20,293 nucleotides of DNA. It comes from an uncultured Clostridia bacterium. Its GTDB lineage: Bacteria > Bacillota > Clostridia > Oscillospirales > Acutalibacteraceae. The position numbers and the translations under genes were made by a program. Position 1 is the stretch's first letter. Every line of letters begins with the position of its first letter. This document shows positions 1 through 6,056 of this stretch, piece after piece. The stretch covers positions 1 through 20,293 of the forward strand of contig CALFPM010000067.1 of NCBI GenBank assembly GCA_937919155.1, written 5' to 3'. The notes beneath the pieces were generated by a model, which ran no database searches, was not told the DNA's origin, and was given only the letters and a program-made list of their open reading frames with translations.

Positions 1-56
1 CTTCTTACGAAATTGCGAAGCAATATAAAATGCGAAATAGTGTTATAAGAAAAGGC

Positions 57-98
57 AAAAACCACCGATAATGCTGTGTGACGCATATCGGTGGTTTT
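57..98. terminator. Bidirectional intrinsic terminator
   Basis: A 13-bp perfect inverted repeat, AAACCACCGATA-type arm at about 57-70 and its complement at about 86-98, is flanked by A-rich sequence on the left and T-rich on the right, so it can terminate transcription from both sides. It lies downstream of the minus-strand dehydrogenase gene and would also stop a plus-strand gene entering from outside the window. The rest of 1-192 shows no gene. Confidence 0.7.
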
Positions 99-192
99 CA
101 ACGCATTGTTATGATGCTATTTAACTTTTTAAAGAAATGCTTCCTTATGGGGTGTCGGCATCAGCCTGTTGCTTGATTTCTTAATTTAAAAC

Positions 193-1713
193 TCAGATGC
201 CGCCGCCAACGGAGCCGTCCCAAGTGTCAACAACTGTAGCCTTCATTTCTTCTTCGTCAAACCAACGTGTTGTAACAGCCTTTGTTTCTGTGAAGAAACG
301 GAATGCATCCTTACCGAGGCAGTGGAGGTTACCGAAGAATGAGAGCTTATGACCTGTGAAGGGGAACACACCAACGGGTACGGGAATACCAACGTTAACG
401 CCAACCATACCGCCGTCTGTTCTCTTTGCAAATTCTCTTGCATAGTAGCCGCTCTGTGTGAAGATAACTGAGCCGTTTGCAAAGGGATTTGCATTCATAA
501 CTGCAAGACCTTCTTCAAAGTCTTTTACTCTCTTGATGCAAAGAACAGGTCCAAAGATTTCTCTCTGACCAACGGTCATATCTTCGGTAACGTGGTCAAA
601 GATTGTGGGGCCGACATAGAAACCGTTTTCGTAGCCGGGAACAACGGGATTTCTGCCGTCAAGCACAAGTTCTGCACCCTCTTCAATGCCTTTTTCAATC
701 CATTTGAGGATGGACTGTCTGTGAGCCTCTGTAACAACGGGACCGAGGGTTGATTCTTTGTCGTACGCGGGACCGAGTTTAAGCTCTTTTGCAAACTTAA
801 CAAGATAACCTACAAGCTCGTCTGCAATGCTCTCCTGAGCAACGATAACGGGCAGAGCCATGCAACGCTCGCCTGCACAGCCGAATGATGAGTTGATAAT
901 GCCTCTTGCGCTTCTCTCAAGTGCGGCATCTTCAAGCACAAGACCGTGGTTTTTTGCCTCGCAAAGAGCCTGAACTCTCTTGCCGTTTGCAGCTGCTCTT
1001 GAATAAATGTGAAGACCAACGCTTGTTGAGCCAACAAATGTGATACCCTTCACATCGGGGTGGTCCATAAAGATTTCCGCTTCATTTCTGGAGCAGGTAA
1101 CAATATTGATAACGCCATCGGGAAGACCTGCTTCCTGCCAGAGCTCAGCAAGACGCATGCAGGTCATGGGAGTCATTGAAGCTGCCTTGAGAACGATTGT
1201 GTTACCGCAAACAATGCAGAGGGGTGACATCCAACCCATGGGAATCATTCCGGGGAAGTTAAATGGAACGATGCCTGCGAAAACACCTACGGGCTCTCTG
1301 TAAAGAGTGGTGTCATAGCCTGTTGAAGTGTCTCTCATGCTTTCGCCCATGAGAAGTGAGGGAGCTGAACAAGCAAGTTCAACGGGCTCCTTAACCTTAA
1401 GGATATCGCCTTTTGCTTCGCTCCATACCTTGCCGTGCTCTCTTGCACAGATTTCGGTGAGCTCATCCATATGTTTGTCAAGAAGTTCGCGGAATTTGAA
1501 AACAATCTGAACTCTTTTCATAACAGGGGTTTCCGACCAGCTTTTGAATGCTTCCTTAGCGCAAGCAATAGCCTGGTTAACCTCGTCCTTTGTGCAGCAG
1601 GGAGTCTGTGCAATAACTTCGCCTGTGCTGGGATTATAAACATCCATATATTTTTCGCAGGAAGAATCAAGCCATTTGCCGCCTGCGAAGTACTGAAGCT
1701 TTTTAACTGCCAT
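193..1713 (-). CDS. mmsA: CoA-acylating methylmalonate-semialdehyde dehydrogenase
   Basis: Cytosolic NAD-dependent aldehyde dehydrogenase of the MmsA/IolA family, which turns malonate- or methylmalonate-semialdehyde plus CoA into acetyl- or propionyl-CoA in inositol or valine catabolism. The family is recognised from FAGIVPFNFPGMIPMGW (the Rossmann side), the catalytic-cysteine motif GCAGERCMA with the Cys at about residue 284, and the EIFGPVL motif. Length is 506 residues, normal for the family. A longer frame opens at a TTG at 1731, but that codon is placed before GGAG, which sits 8 nt ahead of the ATG at 1713, so 1713 is the better start. No other inositol or valine genes are adjacent, so the physiological substrate is not fixed by context. 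A sigma-A-like promoter lies upstream and a terminator follows. Confidence 0.88.
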   Translation of the reverse strand: MAVKKLQYFAGGKWLDSSCEKYMDVYNPSTGEVIAQTPCCTKDEVNQAIACAKEAFKSWSETPVMKRVQIVFKFRELLDKHMDELTEICAREHGKVWSEAKGDILKVKEPVELACSAPSLLMGESMRDTSTGYDTTLYREPVGVFAGIVPFNFPGMIPMGWMSPLCIVCGNTIVLKAASMTPMTCMRLAELWQEAGLPDGVINIVTCSRNEAEIFMDHPDVKGITFVGSTSVGLHIYSRAAANGKRVQALCEAKNHGLVLEDAALERSARGIINSSFGCAGERCMALPVIVAQESIADELVGYLVKFAKELKLGPAYDKESTLGPVVTEAHRQSILKWIEKGIEEGAELVLDGRNPVVPGYENGFYVGPTIFDHVTEDMTVGQREIFGPVLCIKRVKDFEEGLAVMNANPFANGSVIFTQSGYYAREFAKRTDGGMVGVNVGIPVPVGVFPFTGHKLSFFGNLHCLGKDAFRFFTETKAVTTRWFDEEEMKATVVDTWDGSVGGGI

Positions 1714-1747
1714 TCTGAACACTCCATTCAAAATTATTAATCAACTT

Positions 1748-1776
1748 ATTTTATACCTTTTAAAGAAATAAGTCAA
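1748..1776 (-). promoter_or_regulatory. Sigma-A-like promoter of mmsA
   Basis: Read on the minus strand there is TTGACT (1771-1776), a 17-bp spacer, then TAAAAT (1748-1753), about 35 bp ahead of the dehydrogenase start. This matches the housekeeping consensus well in both boxes and spacing. Confidence 0.6.
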
Positions 1777-1784
1777 TATGCGAG

Positions 1785-1814
1785 TGAATAAAACAAGCGA
1801 TGATGTTCAAAATA
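1785..1814 (+). promoter_or_regulatory. Possible sigma-G/sigma-F forespore promoter of spoVAC
   Basis: TGAATA (1785-1790), 17 bp, CAAAATA (1808-1814). In Bacillus the spoVA operon is sigma-G dependent, with consensus close to TGMATA and CATACTA. The -35 fits fully and the -10 matches 5 of 7 positions. It diverges from the mmsA promoter. This rests on similarity to a short consensus, so it is tentative. Confidence 0.4.
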
Positions 1815-1850
1815 ACATTGTTTTTATTGATTTCAAACGGAGGTTTTGAT

Positions 1851-2291
1851 ATGAAGATTACAGGCGGGGAATACGGCAAAATGGCAAAAAGGGCATCGCC
1901 GCCCACCAACAAGCTGAAAAACGGGATTTTCGCTTTTACAATAGGCGGACTCATTTGCGTGCTGGGTGAGGGTCTGGGCATGGCTTATGAAAAACTCGGT
2001 GCTGATGCGGACGAGGTCAAACTGCTTGTTCCCGTGACACTTATTGTTATTGCCGCGGTGCTGACGGCATTGGGTGTTTTCGATAAAATAGCCTATTATG
2101 CAGGTGCAGGGACCATTGTGCCCATAACAGGATTTGCCAATTCAATTGTTTCTCCCGCAATGGAGTTTCAAAGCGAGGGCAGAATCCTCGGCACAGCTGC
2201 AAATATGTTCAAAATAGCAGGTCCCGTGATTGTATACGGCACCCTCGCCGCCGTAATTTACGGGGTTGTGTATTATATGTTTTTAAGATGA
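1851..2291 (+). CDS. spoVAC: Stage V sporulation protein AC
   Basis: Small membrane protein of the SpoVA channel, which moves calcium-dipicolinate across the inner spore membrane in sporulation and germination. 146 residues, close to the 150 of Bacillus SpoVAC. After a short basic N-terminus there are hydrophobic segments at about 24-42, 56-80 and 125-143, plus the family signature GAGTIVPITGFANSIVSPAMEF and the EGRILGTAANMF-AGPVIVYG segment. The start at 1851 is set by GGAGG at 1839-1843; an in-frame ATG at 1800 has no ribosome-binding site. The gene is intact, but bases 2175-2282 recur exactly at 4911-5018, and its last codons (TTA AGA TGA) differ from those of the second copy (CTG AGA TAA). 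Its usual partner spoVAD lies 2.8 kb downstream, beyond an inserted islet. Confidence 0.93.
   Translation: MKITGGEYGKMAKRASPPTNKLKNGIFAFTIGGLICVLGEGLGMAYEKLGADADEVKLLVPVTLIVIAAVLTALGVFDKIAYYAGAGTIVPITGFANSIVSPAMEFQSEGRILGTAANMFKIAGPVIVYGTLAAVIYGVVYYMFLR
2175..2282 (+). repeat. Direct repeat copy 1 (3' end of spoVAC)
   Basis: 108 bp identical, base for base by eye, to 4911-5018. It covers codons from Glu-Gly-Arg-Ile to the Phe three codons before the stop. Divergence begins immediately upstream of 2175 and immediately after 2282. Confidence 0.95.
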
Positions 2292-2301
2292 TTTGTAATT
2301 T

Positions 2302-2327
2302 GAGCCGTTCTTTGACGGCTCTTTTTT
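2302..2327 (+). terminator. Intrinsic terminator after spoVAC
   Basis: GAGCCGT (2302-2308), 6-nt loop, ACGGCTC (2315-2321), then six T. It lies 10 bp after the spoVAC stop codon and would insulate the islet genes from spoVAC transcription. Confidence 0.85.
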
Positions 2328-2566
2328 GTTGTATGATGAACAATTTGCGAAACTGATTTTGTGCAAAACAGAGAAATTTTGAAAAAAGCAAAAAATTTTG
2401 CGTAACATTTTGCGATTTTTGTCATATATATATGAAAGCTTTTTTAGAGGAAGTGAGCTTTTCTGCAAAAACAGTTCCCGATAACGAACGAAAGAAGGAG
2501 ATTTCAATGGGTTAGTTGTTTGACAATTAAAGCTCAAAATGTTAAAATCAAGGAGGAAAATATGGT
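2328..2566 (+). promoter_or_regulatory. AT-rich islet leader with two start-stop mini-ORFs
   Basis: About 240 bp without a gene. It holds A/T tracts, a TATATATA run near 2425-2433 and two strong ribosome-binding sites that lead into almost nothing. AAGGAG before 2507 is followed by ATG GGT TAG (2507-2515). AAGGAGG (2550-2556) is followed by ATG GTT TGA (2562-2570), whose stop overlaps the TTG start of the next gene. These could be regulatory start-stop codons or scars of a deleted gene. No clear sigma-A promoter pair was found. Confidence 0.45.
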
Positions 2567-4006
2567 TTGAATAAAAAGTGTATTTTTAATATCATATCTG
2601 TTTTATTATGTTTCGTTGTTTTATTTGGTTATTCCCAAATTTGTGCGACTGCAATAACACAACCAAATGCAACAGGAGATACTGTAACAGTTAATTTCCT
2701 GTTTGCTTTCTTCAGAAGTGAACCTAACCTTTCGTTTGGCACAATTAAAGGAATCTTTTGGCACGGCAGAGAAGTTAAGGTTCTCGGTTATTCAGGAAAC
2801 TTTGTGCATGTTCAAGATTCAGATAGTAAAAACGAAGGTTATATACATGAACTGCTTCTTAATGATAAACCACTAAACATCAGACAGCTATACGTAAATG
2901 TTTATAAAGGTGCAACAAAAGATGGTGTGGTAACAATAAACTATGATAAAAGCGGTGCCTTGGAGTGGTCAGTCAGTCCAACTGGAATTGTTGAGGTTAC
3001 TGAATATTCCGATTGTAGTTTATCAATAAAAGGGTTAAGTTCAGGAACTGCAACTCTGACTGTAAAATGTAATGGTGATAAGGATACTTGTGATGTTGCG
3101 TGTATTGAGAAATGGTCTGACACAGAAACTGCAAAAGCCGAATCAAATATTACGGTAATGGGTACCCCCGGAAAAACCTATAAACCTGAAAAAATAATTT
3201 CTGCCGATGCAACAATAACTGCACTGGGTAATATTCCGGATCAACCCGATTATGTTTATGTTTCATCAGGCAATATATGGGGTTTTATAAAACTTTCTGA
3301 TTTTCCTGCAATTAAATATATGATGACACAGTATCATTATTATGATAAAGGATATGATTTGAGATTTTCTTCTGCAAACAGTAAAATCAGTGATTATGCC
3401 TCTGTCCTGAACGATGTTATGATGGAAAATTTCGGGATGAAGGTTTATTCGTATGTTAATCTGTACACTTCTGTTGCGGATGAGTGTAAAATTTTGAGTG
3501 ATGGCAAGGTGAAAACAGGAAACATATCAAATGCTTGTTCCGGAGCAGGCAATCATAAAAGCGGAACCTGTCTGACCACAGAGAATGTTCGCAATGATTT
3601 AAAACGGCAGTTTGGAAACGGAGGCAAAAGCATTTCAAAGGTTGCCTGGACCGGTCATATTATGACCAATAACGAAAGGTCAAACGGTACTGTGGGGATG
3701 GGAACGATTATTATGACGCCTTACGGTACAGTTGGTGAATCACAGGCGGAAATAAGAGAAGATAGGATTTTTACTCTTGTTCATGAAACAAGTCATCAAC
3801 TTGGTGTGCACGATCACTACTGCAGAGGTGATATTTCACCAATTACAAAAAAATGTTCTTATTCCCATTGTTCAAAATGTTATGGCGAAACCATACCATA
3901 TGGATGTATAATGTATGAAAGAGTAAATATAGAAGATGTGTCTTATACTGATTTGTATTGTGACGATTGTATTAAAAACATAACAAACACCATCAAAAAC
4001 TTTTAA
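2567..4006 (+). CDS. Secreted multidomain metzincin-like zinc metalloprotease
   Basis: 479 residues, exported. Order: signal peptide (about 1-30, with a long hydrophobic stretch and an ATA-type cleavage region); SH3-like domain (about 37-104); BIG2-type Ig-like domain (about 108-180) ending in the usual GLSSGTATLTVK strand; a second SH3-like module (about 193-250); and a C-terminal protease domain (about 265-479). The zinc motif HETSHQLGVHDH spans residues 406-417: His406, Glu407 and His410 fit HExxH, Gly413 and Asp416 or His417 fit the metzincin HExxHxxGxxH/D. A candidate Met-turn is CIMYE with Met449. Many cysteines surround the active site. The start is taken as TTG 2567, 10 nt after AAGGAGG; a closer ATG at 2562 stops after two codons. 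AT-rich composition and position inside the spoVA locus suggest transfer. Family-level substrate is unknown. Confidence 0.8.
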   Translation: MNKKCIFNIISVLLCFVVLFGYSQICATAITQPNATGDTVTVNFLFAFFRSEPNLSFGTIKGIFWHGREVKVLGYSGNFVHVQDSDSKNEGYIHELLLNDKPLNIRQLYVNVYKGATKDGVVTINYDKSGALEWSVSPTGIVEVTEYSDCSLSIKGLSSGTATLTVKCNGDKDTCDVACIEKWSDTETAKAESNITVMGTPGKTYKPEKIISADATITALGNIPDQPDYVYVSSGNIWGFIKLSDFPAIKYMMTQYHYYDKGYDLRFSSANSKISDYASVLNDVMMENFGMKVYSYVNLYTSVADECKILSDGKVKTGNISNACSGAGNHKSGTCLTTENVRNDLKRQFGNGGKSISKVAWTGHIMTNNERSNGTVGMGTIIMTPYGTVGESQAEIREDRIFTLVHETSHQLGVHDHYCRGDISPITKKCSYSHCSKCYGETIPYGCIMYERVNIEDVSYTDLYCDDCIKNITNTIKNF

Positions 4007-4023
4007 ATTTGGAGGGAATTATT

Positions 4024-4830
4024 ATGAAAAAAACACTTGCGGTTTTAAGTCTGTTAATTATTTTTGTTTTGACATCTTGCAGTAATCACAATAACACACA
4101 AACAGAAACAACTACTTTGCTGAACAACAAAAGTCTAAGCACAGAAACAACATCAAACAAAACTGAAACAGAATTAATCATAAATAACCATACAGAAACT
4201 ATTCAAAGTTCTTCAAAAACAACCGAAAAATGCATAGACACAACAGAATCTGATTCATCCGATAAAAACACCGAGAATGTTCCTCCGTATATTCTTACCG
4301 AAAGTATAAAAGATTTGAAACAAATCAAAGCGGCGGCAAAAACAATGAACGAGGCAGATTTTTCGGAGTTTATGAAAAAATTTTTTAATGCAGAAACAAC
4401 AAACGGAATGAACAGCATTGAAAACGCTGAAAAATATCTGTCAGATTTTGAAAACACTTATATTATCTATGTTGATGAATTGGACGAAGACAATGTAATG
4501 GCTTATTATATTGAACAGGGGGATATAAGTTATAAAATACCTGTAGATGATATCTTTGTAATAACAGGTTCATATTATATAGATTCCGAAAAAACTTTCG
4601 AGTATAGAGAAGGTGATATCGTAAAGCAATTGAAAACCTATGAAATTGACGGAATGACAATTGAACTTTACGAAAACACATCCGATGAAAAAGAAGGTTT
4701 ATACGGAAATATAAGATATGATAGTGTAGTTATTCCTTTCTTTACAAACATCAAAATAAGTGTTGAACTTTTTGAAAGTGTTATTGAGAGAATTGGCGTA
4801 GTAAAAATCGGTGATTTATTAAACGAATAA
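4024..4830 (+). CDS. Putative lipoprotein, function unknown
   Basis: 268 residues. The N-terminus is a classic lipoprotein signal, a KK pair, a hydrophobic run and the lipobox LTSC with the lipidated Cys at residue 19. A Thr/Ser/Asn-rich spacer (about 20-85) would span the cell wall. The rest is an acidic globular domain of about 180 residues that I do not recognise. The start at 4024 follows GGAGGG; an upstream in-frame TTG at 4009 is inside the ribosome-binding region. It begins 17 bp after the protease stop codon and ends in a strong terminator, so the two form one transcription unit. Being anchored outside the membrane next to a secreted protease, it could be a partner, inhibitor or immunity protein, but nothing in the sequence proves that. 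Confidence 0.75.
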   Translation: MKKTLAVLSLLIIFVLTSCSNHNNTQTETTTLLNNKSLSTETTSNKTETELIINNHTETIQSSSKTTEKCIDTTESDSSDKNTENVPPYILTESIKDLKQIKAAAKTMNEADFSEFMKKFFNAETTNGMNSIENAEKYLSDFENTYIIYVDELDEDNVMAYYIEQGDISYKIPVDDIFVITGSYYIDSEKTFEYREGDIVKQLKTYEIDGMTIELYENTSDEKEGLYGNIRYDSVVIPFFTNIKISVELFESVIERIGVVKIGDLLNE

Positions 4831-4839
4831 GATTTGTGA

Positions 4840-4868
4840 GAACGGCTGATTTTCAGCCGTTCTTTTTT
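4840..4868 (+). terminator. Intrinsic terminator of the islet genes
   Basis: Perfect 10-bp stem GAACGGCTGA (4840-4849) with TCAGCCGTTC (4853-4862), 3-nt loop, then six T. It ends the protease-lipoprotein unit. Confidence 0.92.
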
Positions 4869-4910
4869 GTGTGTTTTTAAATTTTAATGTGTCCTAACTT
4901 GACAGCAGCA

Positions 4911-5018
4911 GAGGGCAGAATCCTCGGCACAGCTGCAAATATGTTCAAAATAGCAGGTCCCGTGATTGTATACGGCACCCTCGCCGCCGTAATTTACGGG
5001 GTTGTGTATTATATGTTT
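4911..5018 (+). repeat. Direct repeat copy 2 (3' end of spoVAC)
   Basis: Identical to 2175-2282. It is the copy physically linked to spoVAD, so it is probably the original gene end, with copy 1 brought in or duplicated. Confidence 0.95.
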
Positions 5019-5027
5019 CTGAGATAA
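4911..5027 (+). pseudogene. spoVAC: Detached 3' fragment of spoVAC
   Basis: Encodes the last 38 residues of SpoVAC (from EGRILG to MFLR) and a TAA stop, with no 5' part. A TTG at 4899 is in frame but has no ribosome-binding site, so translation is unlikely. The final codons CTG AGA TAA give the same residues as TTA AGA TGA in the intact gene. It marks the right border of the islet. Confidence 0.85.
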
Positions 5028-5046
5028 CCGCCTTCGGGCGGTTTTT
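5028..5046 (+). terminator. UUCG-loop terminator or attenuator before spoVAD
   Basis: CCGCC (5028-5032), TTCG tetraloop, GGCGG (5037-5041), TTTTT. It abuts the stop codon of the spoVAC fragment and lies between spoVAC and spoVAD in the presumed ancestral order. Confidence 0.8.
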
Positions 5047-5102
5047 GCATATTTGCGGCAGGATTGCAAATAATATCCGAAAACAGTGATTGAGGTGGTT
5101 TT

Positions 5103-5750
5103 ATGCCCGTCAGGCAGGGTAGATACACGCTTATGCTTCCGTCAATGCCGGGAATTTCAGGCTATGCGGCGGTCGCAGGCAAAAAAGAGGGAGAAGGTCC
5201 CCTGGGAAGAGCTTTTGATTATATTTATGAGGACGGCACCGCAGGGGAAAAATCCTGGGAAAAGGCGGAGAGTGTCATTCACCGCGATGCCGTGATGAGG
5301 GCAATCGCGAAGGCAGATATCTCGCCCGAGGATGCAGATGTAATTTTCGCAGGAGATTTGCTTAATCAATGCACGGGAACAACTTTCGGTATCCGTGAAA
5401 TGGGAATACCGTTTGCAGGAGTTTACGGCGCTTGCTCAACAATGGCGCTTTCAATGGCTATGGCGGCTGTCTGGGTGGACAGCAGGGTGTGCAACATTGC
5501 GGTTGCATCAACCTCGTCACACTTCTGCTCCGCAGAAAAACAATTCAGAATGCCCCTTGAATACGGCGGTCAGCGCACTCCCACCGCACAGTGGACGGTA
5601 ACGGGCGCAGGAGCGGCGGTTATAACTCAGAAAGAATGCGGCGCAAGAATTGAAAAGGCGATAATAGGCAGAATTCAGGACTACGGCATCAAAGACCCCA
5701 ATAATATGGGGGCGGCAATGGCACCCGATGATGTTAAACTAACACCATAG
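5103..5750 (+). pseudogene. spoVAD: Stage V sporulation protein AD, 3'-truncated
   Basis: SpoVAD is a thiolase-fold, soluble dipicolinate-binding part of the SpoVA channel, about 330-340 residues in Bacillus. Here the frame opens with GAGGTGG ahead of ATG 5103 and gives a clean SpoVAD N-terminal two thirds: KEGEGPLG near residue 29, GACSTMALSMA around 110, STSSHFCSAEKQFR, TAQWTVTGAG and NMGAAMAP near 200-207. Homology ends about residue 209, followed by a few unrelated codons and a TAG at 5748-5750. Roughly the last 120 residues, the second half of the thiolase core, are absent, and no spoVAE follows. The break coincides with an inverted-repeat element, which suggests insertion plus deletion. 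Probably non-functional, although the remaining frame is undamaged, so the event may be recent. Confidence 0.85.
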
Positions 5751-5755
5751 GGTGT
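5742..5755. repeat. Small palindrome ACACC-ATAG-GGTGT
   Basis: A 5-bp perfect stem with a 4-nt loop at the point where SpoVAD homology stops and overlapping the new stop codon. It could be the tip of an insertion-sequence end or simply part of the adjoining inverted-repeat element. Confidence 0.5.
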
Positions 5756-5886
5756 CTCACGAAGCGAAGAACAAAAGAAACCGTAAAGCGTAAAGGAGGT
5801 GTGTTGGTTTTTTGTGCATTTCTGATGTGTTTGTATACGCCGTACATCGGAAGAAAACAGTTTCTTCATCTCCGTGAGCCTACCCT
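5749..5886. repeat. Imperfect inverted-repeat element, MITE-like
   Basis: The left end (5749 onward, AGGGTGTCTCACGAAGCGAAG) and the complement of the right end (5886 backward, AGGGTAGGCTCACGGAGATG) share AGGGT, CTCACG and GAAGAA blocks with small gaps, so the 138-bp segment can fold on itself. An inner hairpin TCTGATGT (5821-5828) / ACATCGGA (5844-5851) is also present. There is no open frame of interest. Its position exactly at the end of the spoVAD homology suggests a non-autonomous element or insertion-sequence scar. Not matched to any named family. Confidence 0.5.
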
Positions 5887-5986
5887 AAGAAATTAAATAC
5901 GGCACACGGTTATCATACAAAAATCGAAATCCGTATCGGGTAAAATACAAATCCTTTATTTTACACATTTATCTTAAAAATTTATG

Positions 5987-6015
5987 TTGCCTTTGGGAGA
6001 AAAATAAGTTACAAT
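5987..6015 (+). promoter_or_regulatory. Sigma-A-like promoter of the symporter gene
   Basis: TTGCCT (5987-5992), 17 bp, TACAAT (6010-6015), about 40 bp ahead of the start codon. The stretch 5887-5986 upstream of it is AT-rich and shows nothing else. Confidence 0.65.
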
Positions 6016-6030
6016 GTTATACGATGTAAC
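6008..6030 (+). promoter_or_regulatory. Operator candidate GTTACA-N11-TGTAAC
   Basis: Perfect 6-bp inverted half-sites at 6008-6013 and 6025-6030 cover the -10 box and the likely transcription start of the symporter promoter, the usual site for a repressor. The regulator is not identified. Confidence 0.5.
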
Positions 6031-6056
6031 AAATAAAATTAAGGAGATGACACCCA

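Larger units (their letters stand above)
2283..4910 (+). mobile_element. Inserted two-gene islet between duplicated spoVAC ends
   Basis: The 2,628 bp between the two identical copies of the spoVAC 3' end is visibly AT-richer, with a different codon choice (AAA, AAT, TTT, TAT preferred) than the flanking housekeeping genes. It holds one secreted protease gene, one lipoprotein gene and its own terminator at each end. Removing it together with one repeat copy would restore a normal spoVAC-spoVAD junction. No integrase, transposase or terminal inverted repeat is visible, so the way it arrived is unknown; the label mobile element is an inference from the direct repeat and composition. Confidence 0.65.

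Noticed and set aside
1800..1850. Extended N-terminus of spoVAC from ATG 1800
   Set aside because: No ribosome-binding site before 1800, it overlaps the promoter region, and GGAGG sits correctly ahead of ATG 1851, where family homology begins.
2283..4910. A transposon carrying its own transposase
   Set aside because: Neither gene resembles a transposase or integrase and no terminal inverted repeats were found; only the direct repeat of the host gene marks the borders.
4899..5027. Short ORF with a TTG start over the spoVAC fragment
   Set aside because: No ribosome-binding site, and all but the first four codons are the copied tail of spoVAC; a fragment is the simpler reading.
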